Shown here: positions 43,798 through 54,200 of the stretch, one piece after another
Numbering within the stretch: the first letter of the stretch is position 1
Layout: every line of letters begins with the position of its first letter
Assembly (NCBI GenBank): GCA_015234045.1
Contig: JADFWU010000009.1
Coordinates: 1 to 64,000 of the forward strand
Direction: 5' to 3'
Source of the DNA: Magnetococcales bacterium
GTDB lineage: Bacteria > Pseudomonadota > Magnetococcia > Magnetococcales > JADFWU01
DNA length: 64,000 nt
Notes under the pieces: model-generated
What the model was told of the DNA's origin: nothing
Databases searched by the model: none
Seen by the model: only the letters and a program-made list of their open reading frames with translations
Program-made: the position numbers and the translations under genes

Positions 43798-44982
43798 TTC
43801 TTTTATTTCTGCACTTGGCGTTTCATCACTATTCTCTTGTGCTTTCTCTGTTGATTGAAGCAGGTGAAGGTTCATTTCATGATCACAGGCCCAATAACCT
43901 GGATTTTTCTTGGATTTGGCCTTGGCGGCATACATCCGCTTATCCGCAGCTTTGACCAGATCATCAGAAGAGATAAAGTCACCTGGACCTGACTGGTGCA
44001 TACCAAGGCTGAATGAGACAGTATAATCTCCCACTTTGGCATCAAAGCACTTGACCAGACGTTGGCACACTTCCAGTGCTTGGATACTGGATGAGCCTGG
44101 CAGAATGATGCAAAACTCATCTCCACCATACCGGCAACTGGAATCCACATCCCGAACAGTAGACAGTAAACATTCGCCAACATGGGCTAATATCTGGTCA
44201 CCCACCTTGTGGCCATGAGTATCATTGAGCAGTTTGAAGCCATTGAGGTCAAAATAGACCAGGGTAAGCACTTCGCTACGCCGTTTTCCGAGGGCTAAGT
44301 CATTGCGTAGATGGTCGTAGAAAGCGCGTTGGTTGAGCAGTCCGGTTAAACCATCCTGGCGGGATAGATCTTTCAGTTCCTGAGTACGGCGGGCTACGGT
44401 CTGTTCAAGCTCTTCGGCATAGGCTTCCAACTCCAGTTGAGCGGCTTCTACTTCAGCCAGAAGCGCACCAGTATAGGTCTCAAAAATGAAGTGAACATCA
44501 AACATCAATACCTTAAATAAACTGATTTTCCGAGCCTCTGATTCAAGGCGGGAACACTTGTTATCTCGACACTGATTCTCGAGCAGTCCGTTTAAGATCG
44601 CCAATAAACGGTAGACGGCGGACATATAGAGCGAGGGCGGCACACCGATGCGTTTATGTATCTTACCAACCCGCAGTCGGGTGTTAACATAGAGGGCATC
44701 ATAAACGCCGCTAAACAGTTCCTGGATATAGCCACGCAATGAGCGTTTGAGGCGGAATAACGTTTCAGAATCACCAACAACCAACTGGATTTCAGGATAT
44801 TGCAATAGCTGTTCGTAGAAGCGCTCAATGATCAAATCAAGATTGTCATCAATGAATGTTTTAGAGGCTAACATATTGTTCTGATCTTCGCTTGTAATGC
44901 CAAACAGTTGTTTGCGGCCAGCAATACGCCGGTCGGTAAGCTTGAGCTGTTCCGCTAAGGACTGTGTGGTAAGCTGAGTCAT
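43780..44982 (-). CDS. Globin-coupled diguanylate cyclase
   Basis: 400 residues. Residues about 10-165 match the globin-coupled sensor family ('RIAGRKQLFGITSED', 'FYEQLLQYPEIQLV', 'RVGKIHKRIGVPPSLYMSAVY'), with His109 the likely proximal haem ligand. A coiled linker leads to a GGDEF domain with 'CRYGGDEFCIIL' and an RxxD inhibitory site (RDVD) five residues before it. Like DosC/YddV, it should make c-di-GMP in response to oxygen or another haem ligand. ATG 44982 was preferred over a TTG five codons earlier; the ribosome site is A/G-rich but weak. Confidence 0.9.
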   Translation of the reverse strand: MTQLTTQSLAEQLKLTDRRIAGRKQLFGITSEDQNNMLASKTFIDDNLDLIIERFYEQLLQYPEIQLVVGDSETLFRLKRSLRGYIQELFSGVYDALYVNTRLRVGKIHKRIGVPPSLYMSAVYRLLAILNGLLENQCRDNKCSRLESEARKISLFKVLMFDVHFIFETYTGALLAEVEAAQLELEAYAEELEQTVARRTQELKDLSRQDGLTGLLNQRAFYDHLRNDLALGKRRSEVLTLVYFDLNGFKLLNDTHGHKVGDQILAHVGECLLSTVRDVDSSCRYGGDEFCIILPGSSSIQALEVCQRLVKCFDAKVGDYTVSFSLGMHQSGPGDFISSDDLVKAADKRMYAAKAKSKKNPGYWACDHEMNLHLLQSTEKAQENSDETPSAEIKEVAPPD

Positions 44983-45004
44983 AATCTTTTCTTTCAATTA
45001 AGGA

Positions 45005-45021
45005 TAGGCGTTACGCAGTTG
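45005..45021 (+). repeat. Interspersed repeat B, copy 2 (short)
   Basis: TAGGCGTTACGCAGTTG. It shares the core with copies at 27427 and 63238 but diverges after the G. Confidence 0.6.
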
Positions 45022-45130
45022 TCGGTTATAGGGGGTTCGTCTAAAATTGGAACAGTCAACCGTTCCAGCCCTGGTGATTTTTTGCTTTGATGATCTGCTT
45101 CGCATATCAAAAGCGGCGCAAAAACATTAC

Positions 45131-45189
45131 CAGGGCTTTCACTCAAGTTGTGATTTATTGTCTAATTTCGGATCGAAATCACTATACAT
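45131..45189 (+). repeat. Interspersed repeat A, copy 2
   Basis: CAGGGCTTTCACTCAAGTTG and the following 39 bases match 15395-15454. Only 110 bases separate it from a repeat B copy, in the gap between the globin-coupled cyclase and the export cassette. Confidence 0.7.
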
Positions 45190-45217
45190 TTTCAAATTTT
45201 AGATTGGAATGGTTATA

Positions 45218-47323
45218 TTAAAAATATAATTCTCGTAATGTCATCATACGTAGTCGATCCAAAAAGAGTCCAACCAGACTAACAGCCCGCCCTTGAATCA
45301 CCACAGTGCCACGTGTGAGTTGCTGGGTACTCAGATGATCGTGCAGTGCAATCTCCACTGTATAAAAACCACCTACCGTGGTCAAAGTGTCATCTGGTCC
45401 TGATTGGGTAGGAATAGGACCACCATACAGAGAGGATAACACAGGATCGGGTAACGTAAGGGAAGGTATTGAAGAGAGGGATAAGATTTTGCCCTTCAAT
45501 CGTGTGCCAACGCCGCTTTCCGGGTGGAATTGTGCGGGTTGGTTGATGGCTAGAAGCGGTAAGTCGTTGTCTTCAACCAGTGCTGATAACCGCGCAGCGG
45601 ATGTGTTGACCAGTAGAAACAGTGGCTGTTCGGTGGCCATCCATAACCCAGGGCGTAATCCGGGGTCTGCTTCAATCACATTTCCGCTAAAGGGGGCGAA
45701 AAGGGTTAAGGTGGCTTGTTGATCTAATAAGCCATCCAGAATGGTCTGTTCCTGGGCGATTTTTTGTTCAATGGTCAGGCGTTCCCGCGTGCCGATCAGT
45801 GTGGAGAGCGCTTGTTCATGCAGGTGTTGCAGAATCTCCAGTCGTCCGCGTGATTGGAGAATTGATGCGGCTAAATCCGGGTCTGAGAAGTGGGCCAGTA
45901 CAGCCCCTTTTTCGATACTGCCTTGTTCGGCAGTTTGAAAAAATTCCAACTGGGCCGGGCGAGGTGGATGAATCCATTGACGGTGCAGCGGTGTGATTAC
46001 AGCAGGCAGATGCACATCATGGGAAAAAGGCCATACCAGCCAAACCACTACAGCGAGCATGAATGGCAGTCGCCACCAAAAACCCGGTGAGGTGATGAGC
46101 ATATGACGGCGTTGCCACCACACTTTTAATTCACGCATGACAGGTGCCACGATCAATAGCGTTAAAGAAATAACAAACAGTGCCACTCCGGCAATCTTGG
46201 CCAACCAATGATAAACCATCACCGAAAGTCCGGCATAGATGATTGTCCGCACCATCCAGGTCAACCAGCCAAACAGGGCGAGACTGGTTTGCCAATGGGT
46301 GGGCAGTTGTTCCGGTGCAGGCGTTGACCAACCGAGCAGAGCACGGCGCAGCAGCCAGCGGCCAAAGGCAGAGGCTCTGGTGTGCAGGTTGGTAACACCG
46401 GTGAGATCCGATAGGATATGGTAGCCATCAAAGCGCATGAACGGATTAAGATTGATCAGAAGCGTTGCCAACCAGCTACCCAATGCCAGCATCAGACAGA
46501 GATCTCGACTCAGACCATCCGGCAGTATCAACCAGCCCCAACTGGCCAGCAGTGCCAGCCAGGATTCCGCTACCACACCGCCTAAAGCCACCTGTAACCG
46601 CGCCCAACGGTTGGCAAGTCGCCAGCTGTCCGTTACATCGGTAAACGCCAAAGGTAGCCCCATGGCAAATGCAACGCCCATGCTTGGCACCACACAGCCG
46701 GTACGCTTTGCCGCCAGGGCATGCCCCATTTCATGGATGATTTTGGAGAAAACTACCGTCACGGAAAATGCAATCATGCCAGAAAAGGTGAAAAAACGCG
46801 GCACAGTGGTGATCAGTTCCGCACCATTGTGAACCATTATTAATCCGGTCACTGTGCCGAGAAGCAATAGAATTTTGAGTGACAGAGGTGAAAACAGGCC
46901 GCCAAACAGCGGTAAGAGTGTCGTGGTGAGCCGATCCGGGTTGAAAAGAGGTACGCGAATAAAAAACAGCTTGGACAGTTGAGACGAGAAGGGGCGTGTG
47001 GCTCGGCTGGCCTTTTGGGCGTTGGTGCTGTTTTTTAATAGATTGTTTCGATCCAATAACTGGATCAGATTATCCAGATCGTTACTGTGTATGTGGTGAA
47101 AGCCGTCTTGTTTTACTTGATCCAATACCGCAGAGCGCAGGCCGGTTTTCCAGTAGGAGAGCAGATGGCCAGCCAAAGCGGTAATCTGTAGAAAACGGTG
47201 GCCCATGGGATCGTGGATCAGTCCGATCTGTTCACCGCCAACCGTGTCACGCCAGCCGAGAAAGCGGATCTCTTGGCGCAGTGGTGGTAATTGATCCTCT
47301 TTTTGCCCAGAGTTTCCGGTCAT
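45218..47323 (-). CDS. PqqD-like/site-2-protease (M50)/HlyD fusion, export cassette inner-membrane protein
   Basis: 701 residues. The N-terminus (about 12-95) looks PqqD-like ('LRQEIRFLGWRDTVGGEQI', 'LIHDPMGHRFLQITALAGHLL'). A multi-span membrane domain of the S2P/M50 type follows, with HExxH at His197-His201 (HEMGH) and the second metal motif 'NPFMRFDGYH' near Asp299. After the last spans (about 350-425) comes a HlyD/lipoyl-type adaptor (about 445-690) with coiled coil and 'LFAPFSGNVIEADPG'. Related fusions are annotated as putative peptide zinc metalloproteases. It is the only multi-span inner-membrane protein of the cassette and could process or pass on the substrate. It starts 15 bases after the GAF-HlyD gene. 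Confidence 0.88.
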   Translation of the reverse strand: MTGNSGQKEDQLPPLRQEIRFLGWRDTVGGEQIGLIHDPMGHRFLQITALAGHLLSYWKTGLRSAVLDQVKQDGFHHIHSNDLDNLIQLLDRNNLLKNSTNAQKASRATRPFSSQLSKLFFIRVPLFNPDRLTTTLLPLFGGLFSPLSLKILLLLGTVTGLIMVHNGAELITTVPRFFTFSGMIAFSVTVVFSKIIHEMGHALAAKRTGCVVPSMGVAFAMGLPLAFTDVTDSWRLANRWARLQVALGGVVAESWLALLASWGWLILPDGLSRDLCLMLALGSWLATLLINLNPFMRFDGYHILSDLTGVTNLHTRASAFGRWLLRRALLGWSTPAPEQLPTHWQTSLALFGWLTWMVRTIIYAGLSVMVYHWLAKIAGVALFVISLTLLIVAPVMRELKVWWQRRHMLITSPGFWWRLPFMLAVVVWLVWPFSHDVHLPAVITPLHRQWIHPPRPAQLEFFQTAEQGSIEKGAVLAHFSDPDLAASILQSRGRLEILQHLHEQALSTLIGTRERLTIEQKIAQEQTILDGLLDQQATLTLFAPFSGNVIEADPGLRPGLWMATEQPLFLLVNTSAARLSALVEDNDLPLLAINQPAQFHPESGVGTRLKGKILSLSSIPSLTLPDPVLSSLYGGPIPTQSGPDDTLTTVGGFYTVEIALHDHLSTQQLTRGTVVIQGRAVSLVGLFLDRLRMMTLRELYF

Positions 47324-47338
47324 GGTGTGGGTGCCTCT

Positions 47339-48670
47339 CTACCAGCCGATAAACTGGCGTAGTGTTACCCAAGGACGGCGGAATAGGTAGAACCACAGCC
47401 GTACCGGTTCACCGGAAATCCGCGCTGTACCACGCGCGCCGATTGGTAGATCATGCGCCTGTTGGTCTATAACGGCCCGATGCCGGTAGGCGGCTTGTCC
47501 GGTTGATGTGGCATGTGCTTCCAATCCGCGTTGAGTCAGTCGAGCGGTGCGGGCGTGGGTTGGGTCCATGTCGGCAAAAAATCGCACTTCGGCCTGATAG
47601 TCTACTGGTACCATTTGCTCAACGGGAATCTCCACCTCAAGGCGGGTTTTGGTGGGATCTGCCAAGCTCATTAAACGTTGACCGATTGCCACCGGTCGTC
47701 CTTCCCAGCCATAACGATCATCGAAGAAAACGACACCGGATTCGGTAGCATATAGCTGATGAAGATCCAGGCGTTTTTGTGCATGTTCTACGGCCTGTCG
47801 TCTGAGGGCGACTTTTTTTTGCCAAATTACCTGTCGATCTTTACTGGAGAGATCTTCATAGGCCTGGAAACGCAGCTGTTCAAGCTCTGCCTGTGCCACA
47901 TCCAGGGCTTTGTTGGCTTGATCCCGCTCTGCCTGACGTTCGGACGGATCAAAAGTAACCAGCAGTGTGCCCGTTTCTACCTGTTGATAAGGGTGTACAT
48001 GAAATTGGCGTACCACGCCTTGAAAGGGTGCAGCAATAATGATGGGCGCTTCCGGCACGATCTCTGCCGTACCAACAGCGGTGAGCGGTAGTTTGATCAG
48101 GATAAGTGCCGCGATTGACAGGCCGATCACCGGCCAACGATAAGAACGTTTAGGCCACCAGCGCGGACGATGGAGTAAAGCGTCCAGGGCATGGCCATAA
48201 CAGCCTGATACTGTTTCTGCCAGCATCAATTCACGTTTCTGCCAAGGGTGTTCCCGCAGCAGAAGCAATGCGCCCAGCGGTTTTTTATTGCGATTGAGCA
48301 GTGGAATCCAAACGCCCTGAGTAGGTACAACCCTATCGGTTAACGGACTATCCGCAGTGGACAGGATGACCGTTTTGATTGTGTTGTCTGAATCGGTGCT
48401 ACACCAGGGTTTAGCCTGTTCAGTCAGCCATCGGGTCAGGGGTGCTTCAGGCACCACATGAGGCAGATCACTCACCGCCCATGGTGTGAGCTTTTTGCCT
48501 TGAATCCGCCAAAGAATGGCCATCTCATGGTCATGAACGCGACGGCTTGCAGTGGTGATATGGTGCGTGAGTTCCGGGACATGCCGAATGGCGCGGATCT
48601 CTTGTTCCAGCACCAGCGCGGTGGAGAGTTGCACCAAGCGCGGGTCTATATTGTTATCGGTATCACTCAT
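47339..48670 (-). CDS. GAF-like/HlyD fusion membrane adaptor
   Basis: 443 residues. A cytoplasmic GAF-like domain lies at about 15-165 ('SRRVHDHEMAILWRIQGKKL', 'GVWIPLLNRNKKPLGALLLL'). One membrane helix is at about 183-205. A periplasmic HlyD part follows with the barrel-sandwich halves 'PEAPIIIAAPFQGVVRQFHV' and 'LYATESGVVFFDDRYGW' flanking a coiled coil. An adaptor with a cytoplasmic sensor-like domain is unusual and may regulate or recruit the transporter. ATG 48670 overlaps the preceding gene's stop by four bases, so it is coupled to the short adaptor. Confidence 0.87.
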   Translation of the reverse strand: MSDTDNNIDPRLVQLSTALVLEQEIRAIRHVPELTHHITTASRRVHDHEMAILWRIQGKKLTPWAVSDLPHVVPEAPLTRWLTEQAKPWCSTDSDNTIKTVILSTADSPLTDRVVPTQGVWIPLLNRNKKPLGALLLLREHPWQKRELMLAETVSGCYGHALDALLHRPRWWPKRSYRWPVIGLSIAALILIKLPLTAVGTAEIVPEAPIIIAAPFQGVVRQFHVHPYQQVETGTLLVTFDPSERQAERDQANKALDVAQAELEQLRFQAYEDLSSKDRQVIWQKKVALRRQAVEHAQKRLDLHQLYATESGVVFFDDRYGWEGRPVAIGQRLMSLADPTKTRLEVEIPVEQMVPVDYQAEVRFFADMDPTHARTARLTQRGLEAHATSTGQAAYRHRAVIDQQAHDLPIGARGTARISGEPVRLWFYLFRRPWVTLRQFIGW

Positions 48671-49413
48671 GGTGTGGCTTGATCGGCAAACCGGATTGTA
48701 CCGCCGAGACCTGGTCTCAGGATCGGACTGTTTTTGTCCAACATACCGCGAATGGCTACGGTCTGGCTGGACGGATCAACAGCAAGACCGGTGCGAATGA
48801 TATGGCCGGGTAGTGGTTTTCCGTTCTGGGCTGGGGAGTGAAAGGTGAATCGGACACCCGGTTTGATCCATGTGAGCCAATGTGTCGGCGCTATAATCAC
48901 AACTTCAAACTGTGTGTCATCAACCACATGCAACAGTGGCGAATGAATATCCACGCTCTCATGGGGTTTGATAAATCGACTGATAACGACACCGGAAAAG
49001 GGGGCATGCACAGTACATCGGCGGGTTTTTGCTTTGGCCAGAGCCACACGTGCTTCACTCTCTGCCCGATCCGCTTCTGCAATGGATAGCTCAATTTTGC
49101 CAGCGGAGCCCAATTGATCAAGATGCTGAATATGCTTTTGTTTGACCTTCGCCGCATGGGATTGAACAACGGCGATCTGTTGTTCTGCGCGTTGTAGATC
49201 ACAGGCAAACCTGACCAACAGATCCCCTTTGGAAAACCGCTCACCCTCTTGTCGGGTCATGCGTGTAATGTGTCCAGCCATTTCAGAGGAGAGTACAGCC
49301 TCTTGGGCCGCTTCAATAATGCCTTTGGCAGTGCGCTCATTGGCCAATAGAGCGGCTGGAGTGATGAGATAAACCGCAACGAGAATGATGATTAGATGGG
49401 CTGGTTGATGCAT
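48667..49413 (-). CDS. Periplasmic adaptor (HlyD/RND-MFP type), short
   Basis: 248 residues with a signal sequence or anchor ('LIIILVAVYLITPAALLA') and the full adaptor pattern: lipoyl half-motif 'GIIEAAQEAVLSSEMAGHIT', hairpin coiled coil (about 68-120), second half 'CTVHAPFSGVVISRFIKPHE', and a beta-barrel with 'GLGGTIRFAD' at the end. It should bridge the inner-membrane parts to TolC. ATG 49413 was taken; a GTG three codons earlier is possible and neither has a strong ribosome site. A 193-base gap separates it from the TolC gene upstream. Confidence 0.88.
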   Translation of the reverse strand: MHQPAHLIIILVAVYLITPAALLANERTAKGIIEAAQEAVLSSEMAGHITRMTRQEGERFSKGDLLVRFACDLQRAEQQIAVVQSHAAKVKQKHIQHLDQLGSAGKIELSIAEADRAESEARVALAKAKTRRCTVHAPFSGVVISRFIKPHESVDIHSPLLHVVDDTQFEVVIIAPTHWLTWIKPGVRFTFHSPAQNGKPLPGHIIRTGLAVDPSSQTVAIRGMLDKNSPILRPGLGGTIRFADQATP

Positions 49414-49606
49414 GTGTAACACTCGGATATATTTGCGGTGTTTGTCAATATGAAGGCACCATTATAACACCATTTTGGTAGGCGTAACGATAGGATGCTT
49501 TCCGTTATGGCGAACAGACATCTTCTCTACCCAATCGGGGAACGATGACAGCATTGGTAACAGAGTTGAGGAAATGGGACGGTAATTTGGTTGGGTGATG
49601 TGCCCC

Positions 49607-51172
49607 TTACATCCAATACTTGAACGCCCTCAAAAATACATTGGATGATACCGGCCTGACACCCTGTGTATTTGATTTTCTTTTTGCTTCAAACAGACCG
49701 CTCTTGTTCATCAATTGGTGATTGTTCCAGTTGAGCAGGCGGACCATGTTTTCAACAGTGGCCGGTTCTGGCAGTTCATCCAGCATGCTTTCACCGGAAG
49801 AGAAGATTAACCGGCCCAAGGCGTTTTGCACCTGGCCATATTGATCATCCATTTTCAGGTGTGACAGGATGGCATTCATCTCCAGCTGTAATGACTCCAT
49901 ATCGCCAAAATTTTCTGATTCGGCGCGGGCCTGTTGGTGATTGAGGATTTTGTTGTTGACCGCGCTTAGTTGGCTTACCGTGGTGAAGCGCTTGCGGGCT
50001 TCTTCGTAGTCCAGATAGGCCACATTGACCTGGGCCAGAATGGCCATGGCCAGGGTTTGGTAGCGCAAAGCGCCTAATTCCGCTTTCATCTCCGCCAATT
50101 CCAGATCATCCCATCCGCCGATGAAATTGAGTAGATTCCAAGAGAGTTTGACACCGGCACTGTTCCAATAGTTGTGCATGAGAAAGTGATTGCTGGTGAC
50201 GTTGCCGGACATGTTCAACTCAAGGCCGGGCAGCATGCGCGCTTGGGCTTTGCGGATCTCATCAGCGGAAATGCGCTGATTATAGGCCTCTTCCATCAGT
50301 TCTGGACGTTTTTGGAGTGCTCTATCTTCAAGTTGTTCTCGGGCAATGACCAGCTCTGGTGGAATGTCCATGGGCTTGTCGGGTATGGCCACTTGATAAT
50401 TCAGTCCAAGAGGCAGGTTCATCAACTTGGCCAGCTCCAGTTTGGCACCGAGCAGATTGTGACGGATGTCCTGTAACTGGAGCAATTTGTTGTAGAGATC
50501 CCGTTTGTAGGTGAGGATTTTTTTCGGTACATCCAGGCGTGCGCTTTCAATGAGATCCGCAGTGGCCATGGTTTTATGGACCCGCGTCATAATCTCTTCA
50601 ACACGTGAGAGCAAGCGCTGCGCGGAAACCGCACGCCAGTAGGCATCGCGGACATCCTGCATCAGACGGTGTAAAATGCGTTTGCGTCGCTCTTTGGCGA
50701 TCATCTCTTGATCTGCCATCTGACGGGCGGTGAAGTAGCTGACACCCAAATCCAGCATATTCCAGGTAAAGCGCAGATCACCGTTGCGTTGGGTGCGGTC
50801 ATTGGATGTTGTGTAGTCGGTGGACTCTTCGCCAGTGGTAAGCGATTTACTCACCGAAGCCATGGTGTTGTCACGTGTGGCCACTGAACCATCGACAATG
50901 ACCTGTGGCAGCAACTTCCAGATACTGGCACCCACGCGATTGTGTGCCATCTCCTCTTCTACCATCTTGACACGGGATTCGAAATTATAGAGTAGGGCGC
51001 GTGCCATGGCATGATGCATGGTGATGGGCGCGGTTACCGCTTCTTGACCATCGGTGGCGGATTTGGCTTGCTCAAACAGCTCAATGCGCTCTTCCGGTGT
51101 GAGTGGCTTAGGGGTTATCGAACACCCACTCATCAAACCAGCCAGAATCATCAACGAAATAAATTTCTTCAT
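49607..51172 (-). CDS. TolC-family outer-membrane lipoprotein of the export cassette
   Basis: 521 residues with lipobox MSGC (Cys17) and TolC-type repeats: 'HHAMARALLYNFESRVKMVE', 'HRLMQDVRDAYWRAVSAQRL', 'LELNMSGNVTSNHFLMHNYW', 'GVKLSWNLLNFIGGWDDLE'. It forms the outer-membrane duct. It is a clear paralogue of the TolC at 22883-24775 but lacks the long Pro/Thr tail. GGAG stands eight bases before ATG 51172. The gene begins 46 bases after the LEPR/DUF4347 gene on the same strand, so the two are probably one transcript. Confidence 0.92.
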   Translation of the reverse strand: MKKFISLMILAGLMSGCSITPKPLTPEERIELFEQAKSATDGQEAVTAPITMHHAMARALLYNFESRVKMVEEEMAHNRVGASIWKLLPQVIVDGSVATRDNTMASVSKSLTTGEESTDYTTSNDRTQRNGDLRFTWNMLDLGVSYFTARQMADQEMIAKERRKRILHRLMQDVRDAYWRAVSAQRLLSRVEEIMTRVHKTMATADLIESARLDVPKKILTYKRDLYNKLLQLQDIRHNLLGAKLELAKLMNLPLGLNYQVAIPDKPMDIPPELVIAREQLEDRALQKRPELMEEAYNQRISADEIRKAQARMLPGLELNMSGNVTSNHFLMHNYWNSAGVKLSWNLLNFIGGWDDLELAEMKAELGALRYQTLAMAILAQVNVAYLDYEEARKRFTTVSQLSAVNNKILNHQQARAESENFGDMESLQLEMNAILSHLKMDDQYGQVQNALGRLIFSSGESMLDELPEPATVENMVRLLNWNNHQLMNKSGLFEAKRKSNTQGVRPVSSNVFLRAFKYWM

Positions 51173-51218
51173 GGTGCCAACTCCATAGATCCGAAACAGG
51201 ATCTCAGATCTGTGTCAT

Positions 51219-54200
51219 TCAATCGGTAATCAATCCAGCTATGCGTGCTTGACGGGCTTGTGATGCTTCGGCCAGCTGATCGGAAACCGGTGTCAAAAGC
51301 GTGTCCGGCGTAATCGTCTCACCCTCTTGTTGAGTGATCATAGTGTCAAGAAAACGGTCCAACCATGTGTCCGCATCATTTGTTGGTTCACTCTGTTTTG
51401 GTGCGTTAACAGGTGTATTTTCTTGATTTTCCTTGGATTCTTTAGCGTCAAGTGCTTTGTCTTGTTTTTTGTCGGGGTCTTCGTTGCTACTCTGTTCAGG
51501 CTCAGAGATGATTTTCTTGATCGGTGCGGCTTTGTCTGACTCATCAGCCGGTGCCACTTCAACCACAACCGCCACCTCGCGGCCATTGCCGCTTTTGATC
51601 TTCAGCAATACCTTGTAGGTTTTGTCATCGTTGCTTGGACGTTCGCCAGAAGTTTTCAGTAATCCTTCGCCTTCGTTCTCAATCTTCATCCAGAAGGGCA
51701 GACCCGATTGAATGGAGATCTGCACCGGATCACCACCGGCATCTTTTGCTTTGAGGGTAAAACTCTGGGTCTCGGTTGAACCGGCATCGTCAGAGGCAGT
51801 GTTAGAAGCAGCTGTTGTGCTGGAAGTGGATGTGCTGGCTGTCGTGTTGCTGTTGGTCGTGCTGGCGCTGGCGACCTGTATTTGGAACATGTCCGCGCTT
51901 TGTGAACTGGCTGTGCTACCGGAGAAAACCAGAACGACAGGCAGTGGTTCAGTATCACTATCCACACCGGACAAGGGGGGTTGCAGACCGGATGTTAATT
52001 CCAAAATATCGGGTGGTGTGAGCGCTGGAATGATGCTCAATACAACCGGTATTTCCTGATTGCCATCAATCGGCGGAGTGGACACTGGATTGGAAACAGA
52101 CGATATCTCAGTGCTTACCGGTTCAAACACATCATTGACTGTAATGGTCAGTGTTTGGGTGTCAAAAGCGCCGGTGGGATCAGAGACCATCACCTCCAGC
52201 ACATAGACATTGTCACTGTCCTGATCCAGAGGCAGTTCCCAATTGGGTGCGGTAATGAATGACAGCAATTGAGAGGTAGGATCAAGATTGAACAGATCGG
52301 CATCCGGTCCACCGGTAATTTCATAGGTGAGCGGATCATCATCAATATCAACAGCGGTCAGTGTCGTGACTGTTTTGGTCGGCTCATCAATGGAAACGGC
52401 GACACTGGTACCACCGCCGTTATTGGTTAAATCCGGTGCGCTGTTACTGCCGGTCACTGTAAGGGATACTTCAGCAGTGTTGGATAGGCCGCCTTCTCCA
52501 TCGGTAACGGTAAAAGAGACCGTGCGTACTGTCTCTTCACCGCCGATGATATTGCCGGTCTGATAGGTGATACGACCGATCAGCGCGGACACCGCTTCCT
52601 GGCTGGCGTTTTCATTGAGTGTGATCAGCAGATCATCACCACCTGTGCCGCCACTCATGGTGCCAATGGCTGTACCGCCATAGCGCACTTCATTATCCGT
52701 TCGTCCGATTTCGCCGCTGTTATCCCCTTGTGATTCAACCGAGAACGTATCGTATATCGTGCCTGTCGCACCGCCGGAGATAGTGAGAACACCGGTGTTG
52801 AATTCCGGGCTGTCCACATCCGATACCGAAGCGGCAGTGGATTGATCCAGAATCACCGCTGTATCGGCGGTATCGTGGTTCAGAGTGTCGCCATCCAGAT
52901 CATGGATAATGGGCGGATCATTCACCTCTTGAACGGAGATGGTAGAGGTCACCTTGATTGCGTCGGACAGGCCATCATTGACCCGAATTTCGAACAGGCG
53001 AACTTGATCTATGGTTGGTGCCTGAGAGTTGTTTTTATAGCTGATTGTACGTAGGAGTGTTTGGACATCATCCCGGCTCATGGTGCCGCCAGAACCATCT
53101 CTGACAACCAGTTTCTGATCCGTGGCTGAAACATCCACTTGAAGGGATAATCCATTAGCCGTAACCATGGTTGAGGCATCGGTATCCAATGGAAAATCAC
53201 CATCGCCCACAACGATGACTTCATCACTGCCATCGGGAAGGGAATCGTAGCTGATGGTGAAAGTGCTCAATGTGGAACCAACAGCGCCCAGATAATCCAG
53301 ATCGTCAATGGTGGCATCGCTGTCGGCCAGGGTAGCCGGATCACCATCTTCAATGAAGGTGTTGGTGATGTTGCCGTCACCTGCACCGCCCAAGCTGTTA
53401 TCCGGGTCAAGATCCAGCTCTGGGGCGGTGAAAATCGTGGTGGGATCGGTGTAACTTACGGGACTGAAATAGAGTGAAAAATAGCGAAATAAGCCATTGG
53501 AGTTGAGTACACCGCTGCGATAGGTGAGTGATTCGGTATCTTGATAACGCACGGTCAACATGTGCGTGGTGTCATCCAGAGAAAGGGATTCACCGACTGC
53601 ATCAACGGCTTCAATAGGTGAAATGCGCCCAGGGATTTCATGCGTAAGTGCGGTATTGTCTTCCAGTGTGTATTCGGTGAACTGGTCGAAGGCCACATAT
53701 TCCCGTTGACCACTGGAGCCATCCACATCAATGGATGTGGCAATGAATTGTTCGGCAAGGTGTGTTGGTGTATCAGTATCTGCCAGGACAAAGGTGATGG
53801 TGAACTCTATCCAGGAATCTTCGGCACCATCTCCGCCGATCACCTTGGGTTGAAATGCATTGGCAAATCCGCCGGAAGAAAAGTCCAAAGCGGCCAGTGA
53901 TGCGCCATTGGCGATTTCATCAATGGATACCAGCGCATCATATCCGGTTGTGACATCGTCAAAACGGTACACGGCACCCTGTTCGAGGTCTGTCCCTGAA
54001 ATCAGTGTGTGACCGTCAAAATTGAGATCAACCTCACCTGAGATCTGATTTGTACCACTACCTACAGCGGTATCAGCCAATAGATATTGGTAGGTGGTCA
54101 ATGCCTGAATAGCGCTATTGGACAAGGGCGTAACATCACCGGTCTTCTGTTCCAAATCCCAGTCACCATCCTGTGCTGCATTGCCTGTGGCATCCACTGA

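Noticed and set aside
45000-45217. Insertion sequence remnant
   Set aside because: Two short repeats are present but no transposase fragment or paired inverted ends could be seen.
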